DNA of 64,000 bases. Origin: Saliphagus infecundisoli. Lineage in GTDB: Archaea > Halobacteriota > Halobacteria > Halobacteriales > Natrialbaceae. This document shows, one piece after another, positions 9,217 through 16,361 of this stretch (position 1 is its first letter; each line of letters begins with the position of its first letter). Under the pieces are notes generated by a model that had not been told where the DNA came from, ran no database searches, and worked only from the letters and a program-made list of their open reading frames with translations. The stretch spans positions 1-64,000 of the forward strand of contig NZ_JAIWHV010000013.1 of assembly GCF_020177375.1 (NCBI RefSeq). The letters run 5' to 3'. The translations under genes and the position numbers were made by a program.

Positions 9217-9927
9217 GGCAGTGTTAACTTAGCGACAAGGATGGGAAGGTTCGACTCCTAGTGGAGCTGATGCAACCAAACCTTCCCGACTTGACCGAGG
9301 TGCTGGACGAAATTGAGTTTTTCGAGCGCGAGCGGACGGATCGCCAGGTCGTGGAGCTGGCGATCCTCCTGTACAATCACGGGGTGAGTCTTCGAAAGGT
9401 CTCGCGGGTACTCGGCTGGCTCGGCGTTGAGCGGTCTCACGTGGCAGTCTGGCGGTGGATTCAGAAATTTGGTCAGCGATTGACAGAGGCTGGTCGGCGG
9501 CCGGCCGCCGACCTGCCGGCGGTCGTACTGATGGACGAGACGGCGGTCCGCCAGAGCGGCGAGGAGTTCACGCTGTTCGTGGCGGTCGATCCCGAAACGC
9601 GTCACCTGTTGCACGCGTCGGTCGCACCGTCGAGAAATACGTTGACAACTCGGCGGTTCCTGACGGAACTCGCCGAGTTGTATGGGCGATTCCCACCGAT
9701 CGTGGTGACAGACGGGGCCAGCTACGGCCCCGTCTTCACTCCGCTGGGTATCACGCACATCGTCCGTCGCCACAGCGTGAGAAATCGCGTCGAACGCTGG
9801 ATCCAAGAGTTGAAACGCCGGATCGACACCTTCTACGCCTCGTTCACTGGAGCCAACGTTTCGACGACGAATTACTGGCTCAAGCAGTTCGCGTGGGCCT
9901 GGAACATCTGCCTAAGTTAACGGTGCC
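9217..9927 (+). mobile_element. Complete IS6-family insertion sequence
   Basis: A 711-bp element bounded by imperfect terminal inverted repeats: GGCAGTGTTAACTTAG at 9217-9232 and, on the other strand, GGCACCGTTAACTTAG ending at 9927. It is flanked by an exact 8-bp target duplication TTTACCGT at 9209-9216 and 9928-9935, the size expected of IS6. It carries one intact transposase gene and is therefore a recent and possibly still mobile insertion. It lies inside an FKBP gene. Confidence 0.95.
9261..9920 (+). CDS. IS6-family transposase
   Basis: A 219-residue DDE transposase. After an N-terminal helix-turn-helix (SLRKVSRVLGWLGVERSHVA), the catalytic acidic residues sit in VVLMDETAV, IVVTDGASYG and the Glu of RVERWIQELKRR. 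Length and order match haloarchaeal IS6-family enzymes. The start is the GTG/ATG region at 9261. The stop TAA lies inside the right terminal repeat, which is usual for these small elements. Confidence 0.93.
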   Translation: MELMQPNLPDLTEVLDEIEFFERERTDRQVVELAILLYNHGVSLRKVSRVLGWLGVERSHVAVWRWIQKFGQRLTEAGRRPAADLPAVVLMDETAVRQSGEEFTLFVAVDPETRHLLHASVAPSRNTLTTRRFLTELAELYGRFPPIVVTDGASYGPVFTPLGITHIVRRHSVRNRVERWIQELKRRIDTFYASFTGANVSTTNYWLKQFAWAWNICLS

Positions 9928-10065
9928 TTTACCGTCGGCCGAAACGAGATCATCGATGGACTTGACGACGCGGCCGCTGGTATGTCGGTCGGCGAGGACA
10001 AGATCGTCACCGTCCCGCCCGAGGACGGCTACGGCGAATACGACGCTGAGCGGATCCGGGAGTAC

Positions 10066-10443
10066 AACGTCAAAGTTCTCGGGGATGTAGTCACGGACGA
10101 GTGGCAGTCTCCAGGCTGATGCGTCGATTCTTGCTTCCGACGGCGACGCTCGCGGCGTCACCGTCAGTTGGGCCCACTGGTCGTTAGTGTTGCGAGAAGG
10201 ACTCCCGTCACGAGAGAGGTGGCCGAGCGCGGAAGCGTCGCGCTCGGCGACGATGGCGGGCCAATCGCAAACAGTCTGTTCGTACCAGCCATATCTCTGT
10301 TGCATCTTAGCAAGTGAAAGGCCTGATTTGTATCAGAGCGTCACAATGAGGCGCTTGATCACTTTCGGATCACGCTCCGTGCGCAGTTGCTCATACAACT
10401 GCACCTCATTGACACCGCTCCACTTTTCAATATACTTCGCCAT
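10066..10443 (-). pseudogene. IS630-family transposase N-terminal remnant
   Basis: Minus-strand reading from the ATG at 10443 gives MAKYIEKWSGVNEVQLYEQL, then VIKRLIVTL, an in-frame TGA where a Leu codon would be expected, then YKSGLSLAKMQQRYGWYEQT, TNDQWAQLTVTPRASPSEAR and LVRDYIPENFDV. These are the helix-turn-helix and linker segments of IS630-family transposases. The catalytic DDE domain is absent, since the sequence changes at about 10066 into the FKBP remnant read on the other strand. It is a relic that removed the 3' end of the FKBP gene. Confidence 0.7.
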
Positions 10444-10930
10444 CTCAGTCTACATGCACCCTGAAGCTATGAATTAGGTTCCTGACTTCTATAGGTGGCA
10501 CGCAGATAATGGTGTTCGATGTGTTCGAACATTCGAAACTGTGAAGGTTATCAGCGAAAGTTCTCCCCGACCAACAATCTGCTCCTGAAGAGCGTCGGAC
10601 AGTTATTCCGCGTAAAACATTGGGTTACAATCGTATGGTTGTAATCTATATTCAGAACGTGTATTATGTTATACTATATATCAATAGGCAGAGCACTGTT
10701 AGATGGAGACGAACTGAACGGAGTTATTTGTGGACGCTGCTCAAAACGCTTGAACTGGAGGATTCACTCTATCAGTGCCCTGCCAGTGAAGTCCTGAGAG
10801 AATTGATCCTAATAGCGGTAAGGTCATTATCACTTACTCTGTTCTATCGTATCGAACGCTGATAGCGATTCAATTTATGTAGGGTGACAAGAATCCGATT
10901 CCGATGATAAACTCAGAGAGTGGCGCGAGG
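10444..10930. other. AT-rich spacer with a palindrome and one copy of a 28-bp repeat
   Basis: Nearly 490 bp without a convincing gene; a plus-strand open frame at 10620-10862 could encode 80 residues but has no recognisable domain and begins in very AT-rich DNA. The palindrome TGTTCGAACA lies at 10522-10531. The 28-bp segment at 10568-10595 recurs at 12004-12031 and is described separately. Confidence 0.5.
10568..10595 (+). repeat. 28-bp direct repeat, copy 1
   Basis: The segment beginning CGACCAACAATCTGCT matches 12004-12031 at 26 of 28 positions in the same orientation. Copy 1 lies downstream of the IclR gene and copy 2 lies just upstream of the HAD phosphatase ATG, so the pair brackets the regulator. 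It could be a regulator-binding site or the trace of a duplicated promoter. Confidence 0.6.
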
Positions 10931-11701
10931 CTACTGGAATTCCGGGTGTTGTACGGTGAGTTCGATGATGTTTTGGGATCTTGAGAGGAGATCGGCGTAG
11001 TCGTCGGTCATCTTCTCGACGGATAGGCGTTCCGAGGGCCCCGCAATGCTGATTCCACCCAGTATTGAGCCATCATTGTCAAGGATCGGGACAGCAATCC
11101 CATGAATTCCCTCGATCGATTCCTCTCGATTGATGGCGAACCCCTGAGTCCGAATTTGTTCTAGTTCATTGAATAGATCATCACGGTCGGTGATCGTCTG
11201 TGCGCTTGTCTCCGGGAGACCGTGTTCGTCTAGTATCGACTTGACTCGTTCTTCCTTGAGTTGAGATAAAATTGCCTTTCCGTACGCGCGGTTGTGGAGG
11301 TGAGCGAATCGACCGATCGGCGCATCAATATCGATTGCATTCTCGCCGGCTGCCTTATAGAGATAGACACCCATGCCTTGCTCCTCAACAGCTAGGATGG
11401 CAAGTTCGTTGGTCCTCCCCGCTAGTTTTTCTACCTCCTCAGTTGCCGTCTCGAAGATTGGGACTCTGCTTCGAGTGAGTTCACCGATCCGAAGAAATTG
11501 GAGGCTTAGGCGGTACTTCGAGTCATCTTTGACGACGTAACCCTCCTCATGGAGCGTATCCAGATGATAGTGGGCGGTGCTCTTAGCAATATTCAAGCGG
11601 TCAGATAGCTCTGTTACGCCAAGGGCCTCATCTTTGCGGAGAGCATTAATGATTCCAAGAATTTTTTTTCCTGTTTTCTGTTTTGAAGGGTTCGTTCCCA
11701 T
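10931..11701 (-). CDS. IclR-family transcriptional regulator
   Basis: 256 residues: an N-terminal winged helix at about 20-75 (LGVTELSDRLNIAKSTAHYH, then LDTLHEEGYVVKDD), followed by a GAF-like IclR effector domain (from about 85) containing GRFAHLHNRAYGKAILSQL and IEGIHGIAVPILDNDGSILG. IclR regulators commonly sense a sugar or organic acid and control an adjacent catabolic or transport operon. This one is divergent from the HAD/sulfatase/ABC cluster and has a perfect-armed palindrome 30-50 bp upstream of its own start, so autoregulation and control of the neighbouring genes is the natural inference. Confidence 0.9.
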   Translation of the reverse strand: MGTNPSKQKTGKKILGIINALRKDEALGVTELSDRLNIAKSTAHYHLDTLHEEGYVVKDDSKYRLSLQFLRIGELTRSRVPIFETATEEVEKLAGRTNELAILAVEEQGMGVYLYKAAGENAIDIDAPIGRFAHLHNRAYGKAILSQLKEERVKSILDEHGLPETSAQTITDRDDLFNELEQIRTQGFAINREESIEGIHGIAVPILDNDGSILGGISIAGPSERLSVEKMTDDYADLLSRSQNIIELTVQHPEFQ

Positions 11702-11732
11702 GCGCTATAGACTCACCTCCCGTTGAGTTAAT

Positions 11733-11753
11733 TCGTTCGGTTGAATCGAACGA
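11733..11753. promoter_or_regulatory. Inverted-repeat operator candidate upstream of the IclR gene
   Basis: TCGTTCG (11733-11739) and CGAACGA (11747-11753) are perfect 7-base inverted arms around a 7-base spacer. The 21-bp site lies 32-52 bp upstream of the IclR start codon, over the expected TATA/BRE position, which fits autorepression. The assignment to this regulator is inference from position and symmetry. Confidence 0.5.
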
Positions 11754-12003
11754 TTATCAGCCTCTGTAAGAAGCAGTTGAATGAATAACCATTCGGGAGT
11801 AGGGTGTGAGTTCCACAGTTATTTCAGCTGAGGCCCTCATTTGTAGCAGTGAATGCTTTTGTGAGCGGGGTTCGTAGTTGTCCCTAACGTGATCAGCAAA
11901 GAGAGTGTAGACGAAGTCCTTCTGCCTACCAAGGAGGAGCGCTCTTGTGAAGTACATTATTGGTAAGTGAAAGAATGGTTCGAATCACAGCGCTAGATTT
12001 GTT

Positions 12004-12031
12004 CGACCAACAATCTGCTTCCGAAGAGCGT
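12004..12031 (+). repeat. 28-bp direct repeat, copy 2
   Basis: Second copy of the segment at 10568-10595, differing at two positions. It ends 32 bp upstream of the HAD phosphatase start codon at 12064, so it occupies the promoter-proximal position of that gene. The rest of the spacer (11754-12003) holds no convincing gene. Confidence 0.6.
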
Positions 12032-12063
12032 TTAGTCTTTGAATTTGATAGTGGATACGGACA

Positions 12064-12717
12064 ATGAAGGCGCTCATCTTCGACATGGACGGCGTCGTAG
12101 TGAACTCAGTGGGCTACTGGAACGAGATCCGCGAAGAGATCATCCGGGACGAACTCGGCGTCGACAACGTGGACGTCGAGGAACTCGTAGGCATGAACGC
12201 CGATGACGAGTACGACTACCTCGCCGAGGACCACACGCTCCAGCGCTCCAAGGAGTCGTACGTCTCGCTGCTGGAGGACCGGGCCAACGAGATCTATCGC
12301 GAGCGCGTCTCGATTCTTGCTGACTACGAGGAACTGCTCGCCGCGGCGCGCGAGAGCGGCTTCAGGCTCGGTCTCGTCTCGGCCTCATATCGCACACGCG
12401 TAGAAATGGTTCTCAACCGGTTCGATCTTGATCAGTACTTCGACGCCGCCGTCGCCGGGGACGACATTACGGGCCCCAGTAAGCCCGAGCCAGCTATCTA
12501 CGAGCACGCAGTCTCGCTGCTCAAAGTCGAACCCGAGGAGGCTGTCACCGTCGAGGACTCCGAACATGGGGTCACGGCCGCGAAGGGGGCTGGCCTCTAC
12601 TGTATCGGGTACGCTCACCACCCTGGGCAACCACTCGAGCACGCCGACGAGACCGTCGAAACTGAGACGGAACTTCGCGAGCGCCTCCATGAGATCTGTC
12701 GGACGGGATCGGTCTGA
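12064..12717 (+). CDS. HAD-superfamily phosphatase (beta-phosphoglucomutase/phosphatase type)
   Basis: 217 residues with the HAD motif I DMDGVVVNS (nucleophile D7, acid/base D9), an alpha-helical cap at about 15-85, motif II in LVSASYRT, motif III Lys in GPSKPEPAIY and motif IV VEDSEHGVTAAKGAG. The cap type is that of subfamily IA enzymes such as beta-phosphoglucomutase and small sugar-phosphate phosphatases. It probably dephosphorylates or isomerises a small phosphorylated sugar produced by the neighbouring hydrolases; the substrate cannot be told from sequence. It is convergent with the sulfatase-type gene to its right. Confidence 0.85.
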   Translation: MKALIFDMDGVVVNSVGYWNEIREEIIRDELGVDNVDVEELVGMNADDEYDYLAEDHTLQRSKESYVSLLEDRANEIYRERVSILADYEELLAAARESGFRLGLVSASYRTRVEMVLNRFDLDQYFDAAVAGDDITGPSKPEPAIYEHAVSLLKVEPEEAVTVEDSEHGVTAAKGAGLYCIGYAHHPGQPLEHADETVETETELRERLHEICRTGSV

Positions 12718-12754
12718 GCGACGTCGGTCGAACGTCTAGGCGACGCGACCGCTG

Positions 12755-14281
12755 TCAATCGAGGTGCTTCTCTGCCAGTGCGTCGGCGTGCTCCTTGCGC
12801 CCAGTCTCGCGGAGCCGCTCAATGTACGGCTCAACGCTGTCGGTCCGCATCGCGTGGTACGGTCCGCCCTCGGCGATTACTCGCCACAACGGATCGACGA
12901 GGCAGTCGTCGTCCGTCGGCGAACAGCGCGACTGTCCCATCGCGGCGTCTCGCATCTGCTCGGCGTACCACCGCTCCAGCTTCCGCACTCCCTCGGCTGC
13001 CACATCCGGCTCTTCCTCGGATAGATCGTTTTGCTCGTGAGGGTCTGAAGCCAGGTCGAACAGCATGACGTCGTCGAGATCCTTCATCCCTTTGTGGTAC
13101 GTCCGGATCATGAGCCAGTCGTCCCAGCGGACCGCCCGCTGGCAGGACCACGCGCCCTGTCCTAAGACAAGGTACTCCCGCCCCCCGTCTTTGCCGTCGG
13201 TGATCGCGGCGGCGAATGATCGCCCGCCCCACTGGGGGGATGGGTTCACGCCGGCGAGGTCCGCGACGGTCGGTCCGAAGTCAACATTGTACCACAGACC
13301 GGTCCGCTCGCCGGGGTCGACGCCTGGTCCGCTGACGATCAGTGGCACGCGACACGTCTTGTCGTCGGCAGTCTGGTGGTCGCCATAGACGTTCAGTTCG
13401 CCCTGGTTCTCGCCGTGGTCGGCCGAGAGAACCACGAACGTTCCCTCGTAGACCCCCTCTTCCCGGAGGACGTCGAACAGGTCGCCGATGTAGTCGTCCA
13501 TGTACCGGACACCCACATCGTAGCCGTCGATCCACTCCTTGAAATCCTCGCGCGACCCAATCTCGCTTGGGGTTCGCGGGAGGTCGTCCTCGCCCCAGTC
13601 GCCGCCCTCAACGTACGGACTACCCCAGCCGTGGATGTCGCGTGCGCTGCGCGGGCCGTAGCTGTCGCGCTGCGCCTCAATGACGTCTTCCGACGGGAAC
13701 CCCGGCGCCTGCTCGTTCTCAAAGGGATTGCCGTACTCCTGTGGCGTATCGTAGGGGATATGCGGGTCCCAGAAGTTCACCGAGAGGAACCAGTCGTCCT
13801 CGGCTGCGTTTTCGCGCAGCCACGACTCCGCTATCGGTGCCACGTACTCGGCCCGTTCGGTTCCGCCTCGCCCGTCGAACTCGCGGCTCGGATCGTCCCA
13901 GTCCTGAACCCCATCAAGGACGTGCCAGGCGGCGTGGCGCGTCGGGAACGAGCTAATCATCGCCGTCCGGTAGCCGGCCTCCTTCAGCGCCATCGGGAAA
14001 GTGCGCTGCTCGCCACGGTTGGCAAACTCACGGTCTGGTCCCTGGGACCGGACGTCGGCCGCCCGGCCACCGTGATTCACCACACCCGTGTGGATGCCGA
14101 ACTGACCCGTGTACAACGACGTCCGCGAGGGGAGACACGGAGCGTCCGAGGCGTAGTAGTTCGTGAACACCGCGCCGCCTTCGGCCAACGCGTCGACGTT
14201 GGGCGAGGTGTCACGGTGGTAGCCGTAGCAACCGAGGTGATCCGGTCGGAGTGAATCACAGTCGATGTAGAGTATCCGCAT
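12755..14281 (-). CDS. Sulfatase-superfamily hydrolase (formylglycine type, CLPSR)
   Basis: 508 residues of the alkaline-phosphatase/sulfatase superfamily. The N-terminal metal site is YIDCDSLRPDHLGCYG, and the catalytic C49 sits in the maturation motif C-L-P-S-R, oxidised to formylglycine in family members. FVVLSADHGE is the second metal-site motif and the C-terminal part has the usual sulfatase subdomain. The start is the ATG at 14281, which begins the core fold. The family hydrolyses sulfate esters but also includes phosphonate and phosphodiester hydrolases; with phosphatases and an ABC importer next door either ester type is possible. No formylglycine-generating enzyme is visible in the window. 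No signal peptide, so it probably acts in the cytoplasm. Confidence 0.87.
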   Translation of the reverse strand: MRILYIDCDSLRPDHLGCYGYHRDTSPNVDALAEGGAVFTNYYASDAPCLPSRTSLYTGQFGIHTGVVNHGGRAADVRSQGPDREFANRGEQRTFPMALKEAGYRTAMISSFPTRHAAWHVLDGVQDWDDPSREFDGRGGTERAEYVAPIAESWLRENAAEDDWFLSVNFWDPHIPYDTPQEYGNPFENEQAPGFPSEDVIEAQRDSYGPRSARDIHGWGSPYVEGGDWGEDDLPRTPSEIGSREDFKEWIDGYDVGVRYMDDYIGDLFDVLREEGVYEGTFVVLSADHGENQGELNVYGDHQTADDKTCRVPLIVSGPGVDPGERTGLWYNVDFGPTVADLAGVNPSPQWGGRSFAAAITDGKDGGREYLVLGQGAWSCQRAVRWDDWLMIRTYHKGMKDLDDVMLFDLASDPHEQNDLSEEEPDVAAEGVRKLERWYAEQMRDAAMGQSRCSPTDDDCLVDPLWRVIAEGGPYHAMRTDSVEPYIERLRETGRKEHADALAEKHLD

Positions 14282-14382
14282 ATGAAAACCGTCCTCGTCG
14301 ATATTCATAATCGTTTGGGGGTCGGCTCCGGCGTACTCCCTGCTGCGCCTGGCCGCCGCCTACAGCCCAGAGTCGCAATAGC

Positions 14383-14390
14383 TTTTTATA
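14383..14390 (+). promoter_or_regulatory. Candidate TATA box for the small Cys protein and the second sulfatase
   Basis: TTTTTATA lies about 30 bp upstream of an ATG at 14417, the spacing of a leaderless haloarchaeal promoter. The palindrome ATGATCAT follows at 14393-14400, between the box and the expected start site, and could be an operator. Confidence 0.4.
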
Positions 14391-14416
14391 GAATGATCAT
14401 TATTGTGAGCCTGTCA

Positions 14417-14635
14417 ATGGCATTCTTAGAGTGTTGCCTCAACAACGTCTCCTCAGACGCACGGGTTGCATTGGGCGAGTCCGATCATGACGTCAGAGAA
14501 ACATTCTGTCTCGATCGATGTGGCGACTGCTACGATCGGTCGTTCCTGGTCGTCGACGGCGAACTCCGGACCGGTAACTCTCACATGGATCTACTCGAAT
14601 CAGTGGATGACCAACCGAAGGGGTACGAGGAATGA
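14417..14635 (+). CDS. Small Cys-rich acidic protein preceding the second sulfatase
   Basis: A 72-residue frame starting at the ATG at 14417 and ending in a TGA that overlaps the next ATG as ATGA (14632-14635). It reads MAFLECCLNN..., then FCLDRCGDCYDRSFLVVDGE and ends DDQPKGYEE. Third codon positions are mostly G or C over most of its length and the product is acidic, both in keeping with real haloarchaeal genes. The five cysteines (CC and C-x3-C-x2-C) could bind zinc. No known family was recognised. The promoter-like TATA box, the coupling to the sulfatase gene and the codon use support a genuine gene; the absence of homologues known to me keeps confidence moderate. Confidence 0.5.
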   Translation: MAFLECCLNNVSSDARVALGESDHDVRETFCLDRCGDCYDRSFLVVDGELRTGNSHMDLLESVDDQPKGYEE

Positions 14636-16188
14636 ATGTCCTGCTGGTCTCTATCGACAGCCTCCGGCGCGACTTTCTTGGCGCCTATCGGGACACGCCG
14701 GATGTCGTCGACTATGAAGTGAAGACGGAAAACCTGGACCGGTTCGCTGAGCGGGCAACGGTCTTCGACGCGAACTACGCCGGGAGCCTCCCCTGTATGC
14801 CGGCCCGGCGCGAGTGGCTCGCCGGCGTGCGGGAGTTTCTTTGGCGGTCCTGGGGCCCCATTGAGCCGTTCGACCGGACGATCCCGCAACTCGCCCGCGA
14901 GGAAGACATCGTCACGCAGTTGGTCACGGACCACTATCACTACTTCCAGCACGGCGCCCGGGGTTACTTCGAGGACTTCAACGGCTTTGACTTCGTCCGC
15001 GGACACGAGTACGACGCCTGGAAGACCGCGCCCCGAGAGCCTGACTCGGAATTGATCGACCAGATCAATGCCAACAGCCCGGAGAGCCAGCGCTTCCTGA
15101 ACCGGGCCGCATACGCCCGAAACGTAGAGGAATTCGACGACTACTCCGACTTCTTTGCACCGAAAGTATTCTCGAAGGCCGTTGAGCGCATTGAGGGTAA
15201 TAGCAAGTGGGACCAGTGGTTCACCTACGTGGACAGCTTCGACGTCCACGAGCCGTTCCACTGCCCGGAGCCCTACGCGTCGATGTACACTGACGAGGAC
15301 CCCGAGGACGTCGACCTCCCGGTCTGGCCATACTACGGTCGCGTCAAGGAGGGCCAGAGTGAACTCTCGAAGCGGGAGCTAGACTTTGTTCGCTCGCAGT
15401 TCGCCGGGAAGGTCACGATGGTTGACGAGCAGTTCGGGAGGCTCCTTGACAAACTTGACGAGGAGGGCCTGTGGAACGAAACGATGGTCGTAGTCACGTC
15501 CGACCACGGCTACTTTCTGGGCGACCACGGCTGGATCGGCAAGAACGACCCGCCGGTCTACGACGTGCTCGCGCGGACGCCCCTCATGGTCTGGCATCCC
15601 GACTCCGACCGAGAGGGTGAACACGTCGACGCGCTCACCTCAGCGGTCGACCTCTACCCGACCATCCTGGAGGGGCTCGGTATCAATGCGCCGGAGTGGA
15701 CGCACGGGCACAGCCACCTTCCGGTGACGCTTGGCGAGCACGACGATCACCGCGACTGGGCGCTGTACGGCTACTGGGGGGCGACAATGAACGTGACCGA
15801 CGGGCAGTACACCTACCACCACCCGAACCGCGGAGCCGAGCCGCCGCTGAACCACTCGACATCGATGGTGAACCCGTACGGCTGGTTCGTTCCCCCGGAA
15901 GTACAGCAGGAAGCGACTGCAGGAGAGTTCCTGCCGTACACCGACGCGCCGGTCTGGCGCTACGCACCATCGAACCAGGACGGTCCCGAAGAACACCTGA
16001 AAGTCTCGGTTCAACACGACGAGCCGCTGCTGTACGACACCGAGATGGATCGGCGACAGGAAACGAACATTGCTGACACGGACGCCGAGAAGCAGTCAGA
16101 GATGCTCAATCTCCTTGTCGACGCCATGGAATCGCTTGAGGCACCGCAGACGGAGTTTGACCGACTCGAGCTTGGCCGTTCGGCCTGA
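14632..16188 (+). CDS. Sulfatase-superfamily hydrolase (formylglycine type, CMPAR)
   Basis: 518 residues. Metal-binding D9 lies in LLVSIDSLRRDFLG and the predicted formylglycine C55 in C-M-P-A-R-R. TMVVVTSDHGYFLGDHGW is the second metal-site motif. The C-terminal region holds a sulfatase-typical substrate lid (HYDEPLLYDTEMDRRQETNI-like). It is diverged from the 12755-14281 enzyme: the same fold, but a different active-site pentapeptide and lid, so the two may act on different esters. It is coupled to the small Cys protein upstream and followed after a 170-bp gap by the solute-binding protein of an ABC importer. A phosphonate-monoester or phosphodiester hydrolase activity cannot be excluded. 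Confidence 0.87.
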   Translation: MNVLLVSIDSLRRDFLGAYRDTPDVVDYEVKTENLDRFAERATVFDANYAGSLPCMPARREWLAGVREFLWRSWGPIEPFDRTIPQLAREEDIVTQLVTDHYHYFQHGARGYFEDFNGFDFVRGHEYDAWKTAPREPDSELIDQINANSPESQRFLNRAAYARNVEEFDDYSDFFAPKVFSKAVERIEGNSKWDQWFTYVDSFDVHEPFHCPEPYASMYTDEDPEDVDLPVWPYYGRVKEGQSELSKRELDFVRSQFAGKVTMVDEQFGRLLDKLDEEGLWNETMVVVTSDHGYFLGDHGWIGKNDPPVYDVLARTPLMVWHPDSDREGEHVDALTSAVDLYPTILEGLGINAPEWTHGHSHLPVTLGEHDDHRDWALYGYWGATMNVTDGQYTYHHPNRGAEPPLNHSTSMVNPYGWFVPPEVQQEATAGEFLPYTDAPVWRYAPSNQDGPEEHLKVSVQHDEPLLYDTEMDRRQETNIADTDAEKQSEMLNLLVDAMESLEAPQTEFDRLELGRSA

Positions 16189-16330
16189 CCGGTCCACACG
16201 TCACTCGCTTGCAGGCCGGTTCCGAGTCCGCCGCGTGGACTAGCGGTGTTCGATGCCTGCGATGGTCCTCTGTAGAGACAAGCCGGGTCAACGAGTGCAA
16301 TTTACAGTGCCAATGATCGATAGGGGAAGA

Positions 16331-16340
16331 TTTATACACT
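16331..16340 (+). promoter_or_regulatory. TATA box of the ABC importer operon
   Basis: TTTATACACT lies 22-31 bp upstream of the ATG at 16362 in an otherwise GC-rich setting, which predicts a leaderless transcript for the solute-binding protein and the permease and ATPase genes behind it. Confidence 0.5.
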
Positions 16341-16361
16341 TTCGCCTGAATCAACAGGCAG

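Larger units (their letters stand above)
9073..10065 (+). pseudogene. FKBP-type peptidyl-prolyl isomerase gene, frameshifted and split by an IS6 element
   Basis: Pieces of a SlyD-like FKBP can be read in order. MEPGDR at 9073 is followed after a frame change by ILLGYIGRLGE, then after a second change by VFATSDLPEAK and DPLLFTV up to 9216. The reading resumes after the IS element with GRNEIIDGLDDAAAGMSVGE, DKIVTVPPEDGYGEYDAE and REYN. The match to the family pattern (VFD, PL.FTVG, I.G...A..GM..GE, PPEDAYGEYD) is clear. With the 711-bp IS and one copy of the 8-bp duplication removed, the LLFTV-GRNEII junction is in frame. The C-terminal insert-in-flap domain is missing because IS630-derived DNA starts at about 10066. 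Confidence 0.8.

Noticed and set aside
10620-10862. 80-codon frame in the spacer before the IclR gene
   Set aside because: No recognisable domain and the 5' half is very AT-rich; not enough to call a gene.
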